Assembly (NCBI GenBank): GCA_905221605.1
Contig: CAJNDS010002542.1
Span: 178,501 to 242,500 of the forward strand
DNA from: Symbiodinium natans
Lineage: Eukaryota > Sar > Dinophyceae > Suessiales > Symbiodiniaceae
Direction of reading: 5' to 3'
DNA length: 64,000 nt
A program made the translations under genes and the position numbers. The notes beneath the pieces are model-generated. The model was given only the letters and a program-made list of their open reading frames with translations. It did not search any database and was not told the origin of the DNA. Positions 45,030-56,700 of this stretch are shown one piece after another (the first letter of the stretch is position 1; the number at the start of each line of letters is the position of its first letter).

Positions 45030-48000
45030 GAGAGGAGAGGGAGCGGGAGAGGGAGAGGGAAGAGGGAGAGGGCAGAGAGGGAGAGGGGAGAGAGGGAGAG
45101 GGAGAGGGAGAGGGAGAGAGGGAGAGGGAGAGAGGAGAGAGAGAGCGGGAGAGGAGAGGGAGAGGAGAGGGAGAGGGGAGCGAGGGAGAGGGAGAGAGGG
45201 AGAGAGGGAGGGAGCGGGAGAGGAGAGGGAGAGGAGAGGGAGAGGGAGAGGGAGAGGGAGAGGGAGAGAGGGAGAGGGAGAGGAGGGAGAGGGAGAGGGA
45301 GAGGGAGAGGGGAGGAGGGAGAGGGACGGGAGGGAGGGACGGGAGGGAGGGAGGGATGGAGGGAGGGAGGGAGTGGGGGGAGTGAACCGACTTGCCACGC
45401 GAAGAGGAGTGCGAAAAGAGCACACCCGTGTCACCAATGGACAGAGCAGCGAGCCGTGGGGGGCTGGGACCTCCCTGGGTGCCCCTTCAAAAATAGTTAG
45501 GGTATGGGGTTGAGGGGGGTTGGTTGCTTAGGGTTTGCGATTCGAAGACATATCCTGGAGGCAACCCCCCTTTGGTTTAGTTCCGACTAGGCCCAAAACC
45601 CTAAGCCAGTAGCATCCATACAGCACGTGTGAACCTTATGAGCCCGGAAAGCCCTGAAAGCCCAAGACCCTAAACTATACGACCCTCAACCCTAAGCCCT
45701 GGTAACCCCTAAACCCTAAACCCTAAACCCTAAACCCTAAACCCTAAACCCTAAACCCTAAACCCTAAACCCTAAACCCTAAACCCTAAACCCAAATTAA
45801 ACCCTAAACCCTAAACCCTAAACCCTAAGCCCTAAGCCCTAAGCCCTATCAGGGCTCAGGAAGGCCCAGAGTGCTCAGGCACTAACGTCATCAACGACAG
45901 TTTCGGTGTTGGAAATGTGCTTGTCGGTGAGATGCTGGGCACATTCATCCTTTGCTCCTTGCCTGCAGGGTTTAGGGTTTAGGGCTTGTAGGGTTTGGGG
46001 TTTCACAAGCTTCAACAAGCCCACAAAAGGGGCCAGTGCTGATGCGGTTTAACTTTAAATCGGGCTGATGGGATGAACCTCGAAAAACCCAAACATCAGG
46101 ACAGTTTGAACGAAAGGCTGGTGATTTAGCACATTGTCGTGTTCCTTCGGAGCTGGCTTTCGTTCAGTTTCGAGTGAAAAAGACCGTGTTATGACGCGAG
46201 CTCCTGTTTCCAATCGTTGGCTGGCAGGTTGTGCCCGCAGCCACAAAATCGTAAAGTCCACGTTGGGTTTGTGCTGACCATAATCTGTAGCCCTCCCTCA
46301 GCCCCCTAAACCCCAAAGGAAACACCCAAACTCCAAAAACAAAGTCAAGAGCAACATCAGGGGGGGTGCGAGTCTGGGCACTTCAGTTCACAACCCTGCT
46401 CCGGTGAGTGGAGGAACCCCAGCATACCCCGACTGACCACAAACCCTAAACTCTAAACCCTGCTTGCCTTTTTTCTGATAAAGATGCAAGGAAGCCCAGA
46501 GAAGTCAGAGAGATGCGGATGACACGTACTATAGGGGTCGGAATAGTTTCTAGAATTATTCCCTCATGGTCCCTTCATATTTTTACTCTAGTAAACCCCA
46601 AAACCCTGTTCTAATCATAAAGGCCCTCTTTTACTCCTTTCTCCCAAACAAACTGTGGCTGGTTGGTCCGAAGTTGGCGGCCTAGGGGAGTGCTCTTTCA
46701 ATCGTGGCCTCCCCTCCCAGAAAGACCACCCAAAATATCTCCGACCCCGAGAGAGTGCCCCTTACTCTCTTTTGTGTTGGGGCCGGGGGGGGGTTGGGGG
46801 TGGCGGTTGGGTTGGGTTGGGGTTAGGGTAGGTTAGGGTAGGTTAGGCTAGGGTAGGTTAGGCGGCTAGGTTAGGTTAGGTTACGTACCAACCCAATTAG
46901 GCAAACGGACAGCGCCCTTCTATTCCTAGGAAAGTCGAATCCTGCGACCTGGGTCCCCGTCTTGATATTGTCCATGTTTTGCGCCTTGCTGTCACCTCTG
47001 CATGCATAGAGTATCCACTGCTCAAAATACCTTTATCTCCTTCAATATAGGCCTTGAACCTTCAAGCCTACCCTTAACCCTATAACCCAGATTTAAAAAA
47101 GTTCCGATATTGCCTTTACTGGCTTTGGAGAGGCTTCGTGGTTTGGGAGACTGCTGTTTCTCCCGCCGCCTCCTGCGGAAAGAACGCCGGGCCCTAAGCT
47201 GGCAAAGGGCTCAGCGGGTTTAGGGTTTTAGGGTTTAGGGCTTTGGGTTTAGGGTTTAGGGCTTAGGGTTTCTCCATGATTGCTTGCTTCGGATGCGGGC
47301 TGAGCACTCTACCAGTGACCTCATGATATCCCTTATGTCTAGGCTGCCTCACGCAAGAGAAGCAAGAGCTGGTTGTGTGCTCTTATGTGTTCTCGCCTCG
47401 GACTTGCATTCCTAAGCAGACTCTGTGAGCACTATACTTCGTGTCTTGAGAGATTCTTAATGCGTTGAGGGCGGAACTAACCGTAGACGTGTCAAGATGC
47501 GATGAAGGTTGAGGGTTTACGGGTGAGGGAATTTCCGTAAGCACAAAGCCCTCAAACCTAAGCCCTAAAACTAAAAATTGTAAGGTCGAAACCCTGTAGG
47601 GCTTATCCTAAACCCGATCCCTTCAGAGGCTTGTTGATGATAACCACCTGGCCTTAAACTCCAAAGCAACCCTTAGCCTTCAACCCTAAACCCTAAACAC
47701 TAATCCAGCTAGGCAGTTGTGGAGCTGAGGCGTGCATCGCAATCGGTTTTGCCGTTTTCCTGGCCCACGCGGCTTGGGCTGCAGGGTCTAGATCGTTTAT
47801 GGCTTAGGGCTGTTTTGGGTTTAGAGTTTAGTGTTTAGGGTTTGCGTTTAGGGTTGAAGGTTTAGGGTTTTGGATTTTGGTTTTTGGGTTTAGGGTTGAC
47901 AGTTGACGCTCCAGGGAGACTGTGTGTTTTTTGTGATCTCTGAGGCTGGGCTCTCTTGAGATTCTTTGTGGGTGGGCGCTCATGGGCACTCTGCAAGCCA

Positions 48001-51000
48001 ATGTCAACCACTCCCCCCCCCCCCAACCCGCTCATGCAAAGCACTCCCGAGTAGTATGCTTACGTATAACAAGGTAATATAGATCTGGTTATTTCTATTT
48101 TTTGGGTGGGTTTCTTAAGCAAGAGTAGATTATGAGGAATATCTCCCGCAATTCTTGGTTCGAAGCGATTCTGGCAGGTGATCCTCTTGCCAATTGATGG
48201 CTGCTCCATCAACCCGACACGGTCCCACGGCTGAGACTTCTATGGTCAGCTCTTTAGCTTCCGATGTCTGGGTGAGGGGGGGGGGTTATATAGTAGGGAT
48301 TAGGGAACTCATCTGTAGAACACCCTAAACCTTATAACCCTAAACCCTAAGCCCCAAACCTTAACCCCTGAACCTGAAACCCTAAACCCTACTCTCTTCT
48401 TCTGGGTTTTGGACCCCTGCGATGGCGCAAAGAAGGCATAGTCCGCCGAGTGTGGGCCATGAGCCTTAACAATTCTCGCAAGGATCCCCTCATCTCAAGA
48501 AGGCACATATCTGCAAGGTGGGATCAAAGCCCTCCCCAAAAAAAATAAGTATTAAAACAACTATAATGCAAATAGGTGAGTCCAAAGTAGAACAAAATCA
48601 AATAGATGCATGAGAATCAGAAATATGACAATCGAAAAAAGCCCGACGGCTGAAAGAAGCAAGCCTCAAGCCACAGCCCTCATCAGTAAACCTCCCACAA
48701 ACTTGTTACAATTCAAAGCTTCAGCTGCCTTCCTAGACAGCATGGTCTTTGGGGTTTTAGGGAGGATATTGGGTTTGAAGTTTTCGGATTTGGGGTTTGG
48801 GGTAGAGGATTCGAGAGCCCGGGTATGTGGGCCACCCGATGCCATCCTTCACCAAGCCTCAAACCCGAAGAGCTCTTAACCCTCAACCCGAAACGCTATC
48901 TTGGGGGATAGAGCCCCGGTTACGGGTTAGGGTGCACACGCTCACAACCCTAAACCCTCTAAACCCTAAACCCTAAACCCTAAACCCTCTAAACCCTAAA
49001 CCCTAAACCCTCTGAGGCCCATTAGGTTAAGGGCACCTGCAGCCCATCCTGAGATCCTTTGGCCCTGCCATCATGAGCGCCATCAGGAGCTGCCCACCCC
49101 CCCGCTTCGGGGTTTTGGCATTGGGGGGGTCTTGCGACACCAAGGGTTTAGGGTTTAGGGTTTATAGGGCTTATAGGGTTTATAGGGTTTATAGGGTTTA
49201 TAGGGTTTATAGGGTTTATAGGGTTTATAGGGTTTATAGGGTTTATAGGGTTTATAGGGTTTATAGGGTTTATAGGGTTTATAGGTTTATAGGGTTTATA
49301 GGGTTTATAGGGTTTATAGGGTTTATAGGGTTTATAGGGTTTATAGGGTTTATAGGGTTTATAGGGTTTATAGGGTTTATAGGGTTTATAGGGTTTAGGG
49401 TTTAGGGATGTTCCCCGGGAGCGAGGTGCACCCAGACCATCACGAGGGTGGTGCGCGGTATGCTTGTCGTTGTCGACCCACCCCCCCCCCCCCCTCCCCC
49501 GACCCGACCACCCAGAGCTAATCATGCGTAGATTGTTGGTTTTGTGCCCGAGCCCGCTGGAGCACTGTTCGTGGGACTATGAACTTACACAAGCCCTTTT
49601 ACCCTGTACTCTGCCGGGGGGCAAAGATACATTCATGGCGGAGAGATTTCTTGGGCACCCTCCGTCGGTGCATCTGTACCATGCCGCTTTTGCCTCTACT
49701 GAAATTTATGCGAGAGTTAGTCTAAGGCCTTGGCAACGGGCATTGGGAGGCTTCATGACTGTTGACCCTCCACGCCTAGATAAAGGTTGGGAAAGAGACG
49801 AGCAAGCAGAACTTATAACCACCAAGAAAACCACCAAAATCCGCGACTTAGCAGGCACAACCCTAGACAACCCGAACTAGTAAACATGGGAGCAGTTGGC
49901 ACGTGGCCGTGATCATCGTTCTGACTTTTTGAGGTCTTGGCTGCATGTCTGAGGTCAATGCCAACACAAAGACAGAATCACATTGCCCGTCACCTACAGC
50001 CGTACAAGTCCCACGGAACCTTACAGCATGTGGGGGTTTCCGAAATTAGGGGTACCCTTCGTGGGGGTTCCTACTAGGGGTACCCCAAAGATCCTAGTAT
50101 TAAGTGGTGTTGCGTTTAATAGTTCGCCTCTTGGTGGAGATGTCAGGTCTTTTACTAGATATATTAGTGCGTTTAATTGTTCGCCTCGTGGAGATTTCAG
50201 GTCTTTTACTGAGATACATAATTCGAACAAAGCAAATCACTAAGTCCACAGTCTTTGGAGGCCACCTTCTACCTCTCATGCTCATTTGGTAAAGAAGATG
50301 GCCACCAATAAAAATTATTCCACAGTTTTACGGCCAGTAACAAGAAATAAGCCCGTGTGAATGAAGACACCCTTTAATATTGCCGAAATTAAGCCTGTTA
50401 TCCCTTTGTTCCTAAATAAAATACTAATGCATGCTACGCACTTTTGATGGTTTTTACCAGAGCAAGGATGACCATAAACCCAAACAGACAGAGCAGTTCT
50501 TGCAAAATTTAACTGCTGGCCCACTGTAACAACCTCTACTATCTTGTGAGAAATATATAGCCCCTATACAGAACCAGACAAGAACCCTAAACATACCCAT
50601 ATAAATCCCCAAAACCCTGAACCCTAAACCCCATATCCGCCTGATTTCGCCTCGGCACCATCGTTCCAGGAGCTGCCCCGGCCACAGCAGCGCCGGGCTG
50701 GAGGACACAGAGGGTTGTGGGGGTTTGGGTGTTTTTGTTTTTGTTTGTTTTGGTTTCGCAGGGTTTTGTTGTTGAGGGTTTCACTCCTGGAAGTGGCAGA
50801 TGTGGGGGGTTGTGTTTAGCGGGGTTTTTTCAGGCCTTGGAGATGAGTAGAGGGGAAAGCTAGCTTGACCCGCATCATTTTTAGCGCAATGCGAAGTTAA
50901 GGAAGACGATTGCAGGCGCAAGCCGATTGTTTACTGAGTTCTGCACCCCATCAGGCCCTCTTGATCCGAGCAGTTTTGAGTTTCGGGGTCTAGGGTTCAG

Positions 51001-52296
51001 GGTTTACAGTTAGGGTTCGGGTTTAGGGTTTAGGGTTTCCATTCTTCCACCCCAAAATCCTAAACTCAAAGCCGTGCATTGGAGCCGCAGGTCCTTAAAA
51101 AACCCGAAGCGAAGCACAAGAAAAGCTCGACTAGACGACTTTGATGTGGCTGCTCCCCATGATAACAATTTTCTCGCAGCGTGACAGTGGGATGATATTC
51201 CGAAGTGAACGGGGTACTTATACAAGTATAGGGTTGTAAGTAGGGCAACCATGTTATAAACTTAAGCCCTTAAACCCCCCCTAAATTCCTAAACTCCTTA
51301 AACCCTAAACCCCACCTGGGACTCTATTTACCACAGTTCAGTGATTGACCTCAGTTAGGTAGACCCATAAAACTGTAGGCAAAGAGGGTTCAGGTAAAAA
51401 CCTAAACCAGGGCTTAGGTTTTTTTTTTCCAGGGCTTTGGAGCTCGGGATTCTCAGGCAGCTCATCCCGCAGGCTTCAGCTCTCATCGCCCAAAGTTTAC
51501 AGGGTCTTGTTTTGTTACTTATTGTGTTTGTTGTTTTTATTTATTTGTATTTTTTTTTTTGGGGGGGGGAGGGGGGGGCGGTGGGCTTGGGGTCTTTTAG
51601 GGCTCAGGTTATCGGGCTTATGGGTCGGTTGAGAGGCTTAAACGAAAGCACAGGCTTCTTCTGGTACTTTGAAGTACGATAGGGGTCCGAATACTTCCTC
51701 ATCGTATTCCCTTGATTGTCCCTTTATAAACATGCTATATTCCCTCCCCCCCCCCCCCCCCAAACTCTCAAGGGAAACAGCATCAGAGACGTAAGACGTT
51801 CCCGAAGTGACCCAGTCAACCCCATAAGTCAACCCACTCTTCCATTCTAAGCGACCCACTCAACCCTAAGCACGAAACCTTGCAACCGACTTGATGAACC
51901 CACCCGAAACCCTAGAACCCTGAACAATATTCAGGACCTGTGGGTCATGTGGCTGGGACCCCTCCTCGGCGATTTTGGCTGCATAGAGTGTTGTAGCCCA
52001 ATTCCCGAAGTGCCTGGCAGAGAAAAACTTTTGGGGCGAGGGCTTTGGGGTTTTGGGCCTGACCCGGGGCACCGATCTTCAAACCCCTGCAGCCACTTAA
52101 GCCCTTTCACATGTCAAGGCCAAGAAAGTGTTTTAAGAAGGACGCCCCTCATGCTAGGCCCTAAACCCTTTAACCCCTCCAAACCCCTAAAAGCGCTTCC
52201 GGGGAGCTTCGGTTCCGTTGAAATACACCTGTTGCAGCGGACACCATGGACTTTGAAAAGGAGCTCGGCGTCCGGGTGCCGGCGCCCGAGAGGTGA
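44628..52296 (+). CDS. Aquaporin (MIP family), 3' half, at least nine exons
   Basis: Exons: 44628-44706, 45860-45960, 47629-47665, 47730-47768, 48178-48221, 49054-49086, 50670-50709, 51935-51968, and a tentative last exon 52237-52296 (stop TGA). Phases agree. The joined protein reads LVGSLLGAALLCAVFP (membrane segment), FGVGNVLVGEMLGTFILC, ACIAIGFAVFLAH, VILLPIDGCSINPTRS, FGPAIMSAIRS and DLWVMWLGPLL. This is the order of aquaporin segments from the middle of the channel to segment 6. The second pore motif is NPT instead of NPA. Aquaporins pass water or small solutes across membranes. The first half with the first NPA box was not found upstream, and an exon completing segment 6 is probably missing before 52237. 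So the gene is incomplete as modelled or partly lost. Donors are mostly GC or GA. Confidence 0.78.
44994..45322. repeat. GA-rich microsatellite in an aquaporin intron
   Basis: A run of GAGAGA grades into GAGAGGGAGAGG units. It gives long E/R/G- or S/P/L-rich open frames on both strands, which are artefacts of the repeat. Confidence 0.95.
45711..45850. repeat. CCCTAAA array before an aquaporin exon
   Basis: About eighteen tandem CCCTAAA/CCCTAAG units end just upstream of the exon at 45860. Confidence 0.95.
46527..46590. mobile_element. Short dispersed repeat, family 3
   Basis: It carries ATTATTCCCTCATGGTCCCT followed by an AT-rich tail with a CTAGTAA end. Confidence 0.6.
49144..49406. repeat. 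TTTATAGGG variant array
   Basis: About twenty-seven units of TTTATAGGG, flanked by a few normal TTTAGGG units, lie just after the aquaporin exon 49054-49086. A two-base insertion (TA) in the telomere-type unit has been fixed and amplified locally. The YRVYRV and KPYKPY open frames come from it. Confidence 0.95.
49500..49880 (+). other. Unassigned open sequence in an aquaporin intron
   Basis: A non-repetitive open frame on the + strand (for example SVHLYHAAFASTEIYARV and ALGGFMTVDPPRLDKGW) lies inside the intron 49087-50669. It could be a transposon scrap. No motif is recognised and there is no evidence that it is expressed. Confidence 0.35.
50108..50218. repeat. Direct tandem duplication, about 55 bp
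   Basis: The blocks starting GCGTTTAATAGTTCGCCTC (50110) and GCGTTTAATTGTTCGCCTC (50169) share about 50 bases with a small gap, including TCAGGTCTTTTACT in both. Confidence 0.85.
51676..51745. mobile_element. Short dispersed repeat, family 3
   Basis: It carries TATTCCCTTGATTGTCCCTT and then TATAAACATGCTATATTCCC. Confidence 0.6.
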
Positions 52297-52784
52297 CCAG
52301 GCGACTCATGCGATGTGCGCGCATGGAAGTCCAGCTCGTAGCGTTTGTGCAGAGATCTCATGACCAGCAAAGGGTCCATGTACTTATATAGTATATACTT
52401 GGTCCTTAAATTGGTTCCAAAACAGTAGCTAAGGGGCCCAAGTATATACTATACAGGTCCATGGACCCTTAGGATGATGTGTGGCCGTTCCAGTCCCAGC
52501 CGTCACCGCAGAACAGCTCGGGAGGCCCGTCGAAAGGCTTCCCTAAAGCCCTCAAGTCAAAAACCCTAAGCCCTGAACCCTAAACCTTTTTGAGCCCTAC
52601 TCAGCCCTGTGCCTTTAGGGCTTGTAGTTGGGGGTTTAGGCTTTTGATCTTTTGGGGTGTAGACCTTGAGCGTTGAAGCATCCCATCCGGAGGCGAAGTG
52701 TTCGATTTTGAGTTCCGGCTTGGAACTCGCATTCCATGACTCTCTTCATGGCCAAGTACAATTTAGGACTCTACAGGGCGCAAT

Positions 52785-52880
52785 TTGGGATGCTCCCCCT
52801 ACTACTAACAGCCCTTAATAGGGAATAGTACCCCCGACTATAGTCCCCATTAAGAACTGCTAGTATAAGGGGGACAGCCC
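52785..52880. mobile_element. MITE-like palindrome, family 1
   Basis: TTGGGATGCTCCCCCTACTA and TAGTATAAGGGGGACAGCCC are inverted ends. The interior is as in the 2131 copy. Confidence 0.75.
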
Positions 52881-52915
52881 GAATCCCCAAACCCTAGCCT
52901 ACCCCCCTCCCCCAC

Positions 52916-53040
52916 AAAAAGCAGAAGTAGAATAGTAAGAAGAAGAATAAGAAGAAGAATAAGAATAATAATAAGAAGAAGACGAAGAAGAATGATAAGA
53001 ATAAGAAGAATAACAATACAAAGAAGAAGAAGAAGAGGAG
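52916..53040. repeat. GAA/AAT-rich microsatellite
   Basis: Irregular AGAAGAAGAATAAGAA units; the minus-strand L/S/Y-rich open frames are artefacts. Confidence 0.9.
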
Positions 53041-53117
53041 GGTGGAACGCAAAGATTGCAAACTGAGGAGGTGCACTGGCAGCCGCCACGCACCTTGCGC
53101 TACCGGGCCTTCGCTAG

Positions 53118-53715
53118 TTGTGTGTGTGTGTGTGTGTGTGTCTGTGTCTGTGTCTGTGTCTGTGTCTGTGTCTGTGTGTCTGTGTGTCTGTGTGTCTGTG
53201 TGTCTGTGTGTCTGTGTGTCTGTGTGTCTGTGTGTCTGTGTGTCTGTGTGTCTGTGTGTCTGTGTGTCTGTGTGTCTGGGTGTCTGTGTGTCTGTGTGTC
53301 TGTGTGTCTGTGTGTCTGTGTGTCTGTGTGTCTGTGTGTCTGTGTGTCTGTGTGTCTGTGTGTCTGTGTGTCTGTGGGTCTGTGTGTCTGTGTGTCTGTG
53401 TGTCTGTGTGTCTGTGTGTCTGTGTGTCTGTGTGTCTGTGTGTCTGTGTGTCTGTGTGTCTGTGTGTCTGTGTGTCTGTGTGTCTGTGTGTCTGTGTGTC
53501 TGTGTGTCTGTGTGTCTGTGTCTCTGTGTCTCTGTGTCTCTGTGTCTCTGTGTATCTGTGTCTCTGTGTCTCTGTGTCTCTGTGTCTCTGTGTCTCTGTG
53601 TCTCTGTGTCTCTGTGTCTCTGTGTCTCTGTGTCTCTGTGTCTCTCTGTGTCTGTGTCTGTGTCTGTGTCTGTGTCTGTGTCTGTGTCTGTGTGCGTGTG
53701 TGTGTGTGTGTCTCC
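53118..53715. repeat. TGTGTC microsatellite, about 600 bp
   Basis: Uninterrupted TGTGTGTC/TGTGTCTC/TGTGTC blocks show stepwise changes of unit. Three overlapping open frames of 201-236 codons (Cys/Val/Ser only) arise from it and are not genes. Confidence 0.97.
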
Positions 53716-56700
53716 GTGTTTAGGGCTTAGGGTTTTGGGGTTTAGGGTGTAGGGTTTAGGGTTTAGGGTGTGTGCTTATGGTCTTAGGGTTTCAGGGTAC
53801 TAGGGCTTTAGGGCTTGCAGAGTCCTTGGTGCTTTGGGTTCTGACTTGGCTTTGGAGGCGGAGTGGGGGGTGGGTGACGACTTGAGGTTGATATGGTGTC
53901 GGGTTTAGGCGGTTTAGGCTTTCAGGGTTCAGGATTTAGGGTTCCATGTTTGGGGTTTATAAGTCAAGTAGTCCCAGCATCGCATCTTGCTCAAGGGGCC
54001 TGTAACCGTAAGTAGTGGGAAGACGCGAGGGGGGGAGGGGGGGGCAGCAGTGCCAAAGCCACTGAAATTGTTGATCCAAGTTATGGGCCGTTTTTCGGTT
54101 TAGGGGTGTTCAAACCCTAAAGCCTACACCCTGAAGGAGGTCCCATCCTTGTTGTGCCGACAAGCCCGACACCCTGGTCCCCAGCGTCCGTGGTTGAGTG
54201 GGTTTTTGGCGTCAACCCGAAACCCTTAAACCCTAACACCCTAAGTCCTAAACCTCTAACCCTTAACTCTTGTAAACCCTATGCCCAAGCTTCGCCCAGA
54301 TTTAAGCCGCGCAGCACCCAAGTGACGGCCTTTGATTCCAAGAATGAGGGCTAGGCGGGCAAGGGAGCCAAAGAAGGAAGCTCCCTTCTAAGGGTAGTGA
54401 CATGGTCCCTCAATATCAGGGGTTTAGGGTATCCTGAACCCTACACCCTAAACCCTAAGCCCTAAACCCTAAACCCTAAACCCCAAGCCCTAAACCCCAA
54501 ACCCTCGAGTTCAGTGTTTAGGGTTTTGGGTTCCCTGGATATGGTCCCCGTCCGGTGTTACAAGGTACGTGAAGGGTATATAAGGGTTCCCCAAGCACGG
54601 GCCCACATTACAGGGACCATGTAACTACCCAAGATCCAGGATCTGCCAGTGTGGGGAGGCAGGGCCATTGTCGTTGTACCTATATATCTGCGTACGTGAG
54701 CCACACAAAGGCAAGCAGACAGGTAGAGGTCAGCAGAACAACTTGCAGAACGTGAGCAGCAGCATAAACAAGTATCTCTACCCACACATCTATATGGGCA
54801 TTTCCCAAAAAATTAGGGGGGGGGGGGGGGGTACCCCTTTTTATTTCCCCAAATAGACCAGAATCCCCTTAAAGGGACGCCCCAAAACGAAACCCACCAC
54901 ATATGTTCATAAACATATAAAAAAGACACATGTATACATGCACTATGTGTACTTCCCACCAGTCACCCGGAGGCAATCTAGAAAAGTGCAGATCACAAAC
55001 GGTCCGTGACTGTCTTTATAGAAATATCCCACCCAAAAAAAGAAACAACAACAAGCATGGCCTAAACTCTTAACCCTCCACCCTAAACCCTACACACACA
55101 AGAAAAGACAATTCAGATGGTTTCGGTGAGTCCAGCCCCCCGAGCCTCCCCCAACAGCCGCCGTCTCACCGAAAGCCTGCATGACTTCGGATTCCCAAGC
55201 CTAGCACACGTTTAAGGCAATGAGGGTTCAGGCTTCATCTCATGTTCTGCGCACACCGGAAAGCGTGCATCGTGGCCAGGGGGTTTATCCCCGGCCCACC
55301 CCACCCAGTTTTGGAACTTGGTCAGTCTTAGGATCCTTGAACTTGCTTCTCCTTTCGTACCCCAAAACCCGAAGCCCTTTCGTGTTGGCGTAGGCTTCGT
55401 GGTTGTGGAAGATTCCGGAAAAGAATGGTCCGCAACCCGGACTCCAAGTAATCCTAAACGCACATTTCCCAATCCGGCCAAATTCTTGAATTGCTTTCGG
55501 GGAAGCGGGGGGGGCGGGGGCAGGGCAGGTGGGGGGGAAAACAAAACGAAGACCAATTCCCGAATGCCAAGCCCGTAAAGGCCCCAGAGACGCCCTTAAG
55601 CCTTGCAGTCTTAACTCATACATCATGAATTCGGAAAGGTCCCCGAAACAAACTTAAACCCTCAACCCTGAGCTCCAAAGAAGGTTGAGAGGCTCCTGGA
55701 ACCCAAAATCAGGCTCGGACGCAGTTCCTTTTTGGGGTTAGTTCTGGGGGATTCGAGCATGGCCTAGAAAGACATAGGAGCCTTCAGGCAAGTGCTAAGT
55801 TCTATGCATCCTAAATCTCATCGACACACGCTCGTGGCTGGCAATAGAAGCTCCCGAAGCTTGCTCTCGTTTAGGGATTCAGGGTTTAGGGGTTTAGGGG
55901 TTTAGGGTTTTAGGGTTTAGGGGTTTAGGGGTTTAGGGGGTTTTAGGGGGATTTAGGGGTATTTAGGGGCTTAGGGTTTAGTTGGGGGTTCCGTCATGGG
56001 ATCGCGCTCTCAGGTTTCCTTCGTAGTCACGCTGCAATAGGTGTCGAATGCCCAAGACGGCATTCTACCACACATGCCGACGCCCCATGCTGCAAAGGCT
56101 TTGCAGCAAACCTGCCCCCCCCCCCCCCGCAAAGCCCCCACCCATTCAGAACCAAAACGCTGAGACATCTAAAGCCGAAATCACCGAACCTCGTCGCGGT
56201 TTCCTTGACGACTTGATGTCCATATCTACCTTGAGGCATGGGCATCCCAAAGCCAAGACGTAGTAGTGCAGGGGCCGTGCACCACGCTCAGATTCCTCAC
56301 CTTGCTGAAGAACCCTGACGTGGTCATAAAACCCGAATCACGGCAGCTTGAGAGCCCAGAAGCCCTGAACCCGAATCATCCGAAGACCCTAGAAGCCGTA
56401 TACCCCAACATTCCTAACCCTAGATCCTAAACCCTGAACACCCCAAAAAGCTCCTAAAGCCCCTGAAAACCGTGACCTAAACCCCAACCCCCCTAAACCT
56501 GAAGCCCTAAACCCTAAACTCTAAACCCTAGACCCTACGCCGTAATTCTGAGTTCAGCGCGGCCCCACTGTCCCTCCCCGGGTCTGAAAACAGGACCTGC
56601 AGGGCTTCGGGACCCAGATTTTGGACTTTTGGTGAACTTCTCGTCAAGGGGCTTGATTTAGGGTTTAGGTTTAGGGTTTAGGGTTTGGGGTTTAGGGCTT

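Noticed and set aside
44904-45513. Long E/R/G-rich and S/P/L-rich open frames on both strands
   Set aside because: They come from the GA-rich microsatellite in an aquaporin intron.
46930-46995. Frame SNPATWVPVLILSMFCALLS as an aquaporin NPA exon
   Set aside because: Its position between exons that already join in phase, and the lack of the usual residues after NPA, make it more likely chance.
47290-47335. tRNA-like D-arm on the minus strand (GGTAGAGTGCTCAGC)
   Set aside because: There is no matching T-arm box (GGTTCGA-type) at the right distance and no acceptor stem.
49073-49525. YRVYRV and KPYKPY open frames
   Set aside because: They are translations of the TTTATAGGG array.
53042-53752. 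Open frames of 201-236 codons
   Set aside because: They are built only from the TGTGTC microsatellite in three frames (Cys/Val/Ser/Leu), with no independent coding signal.
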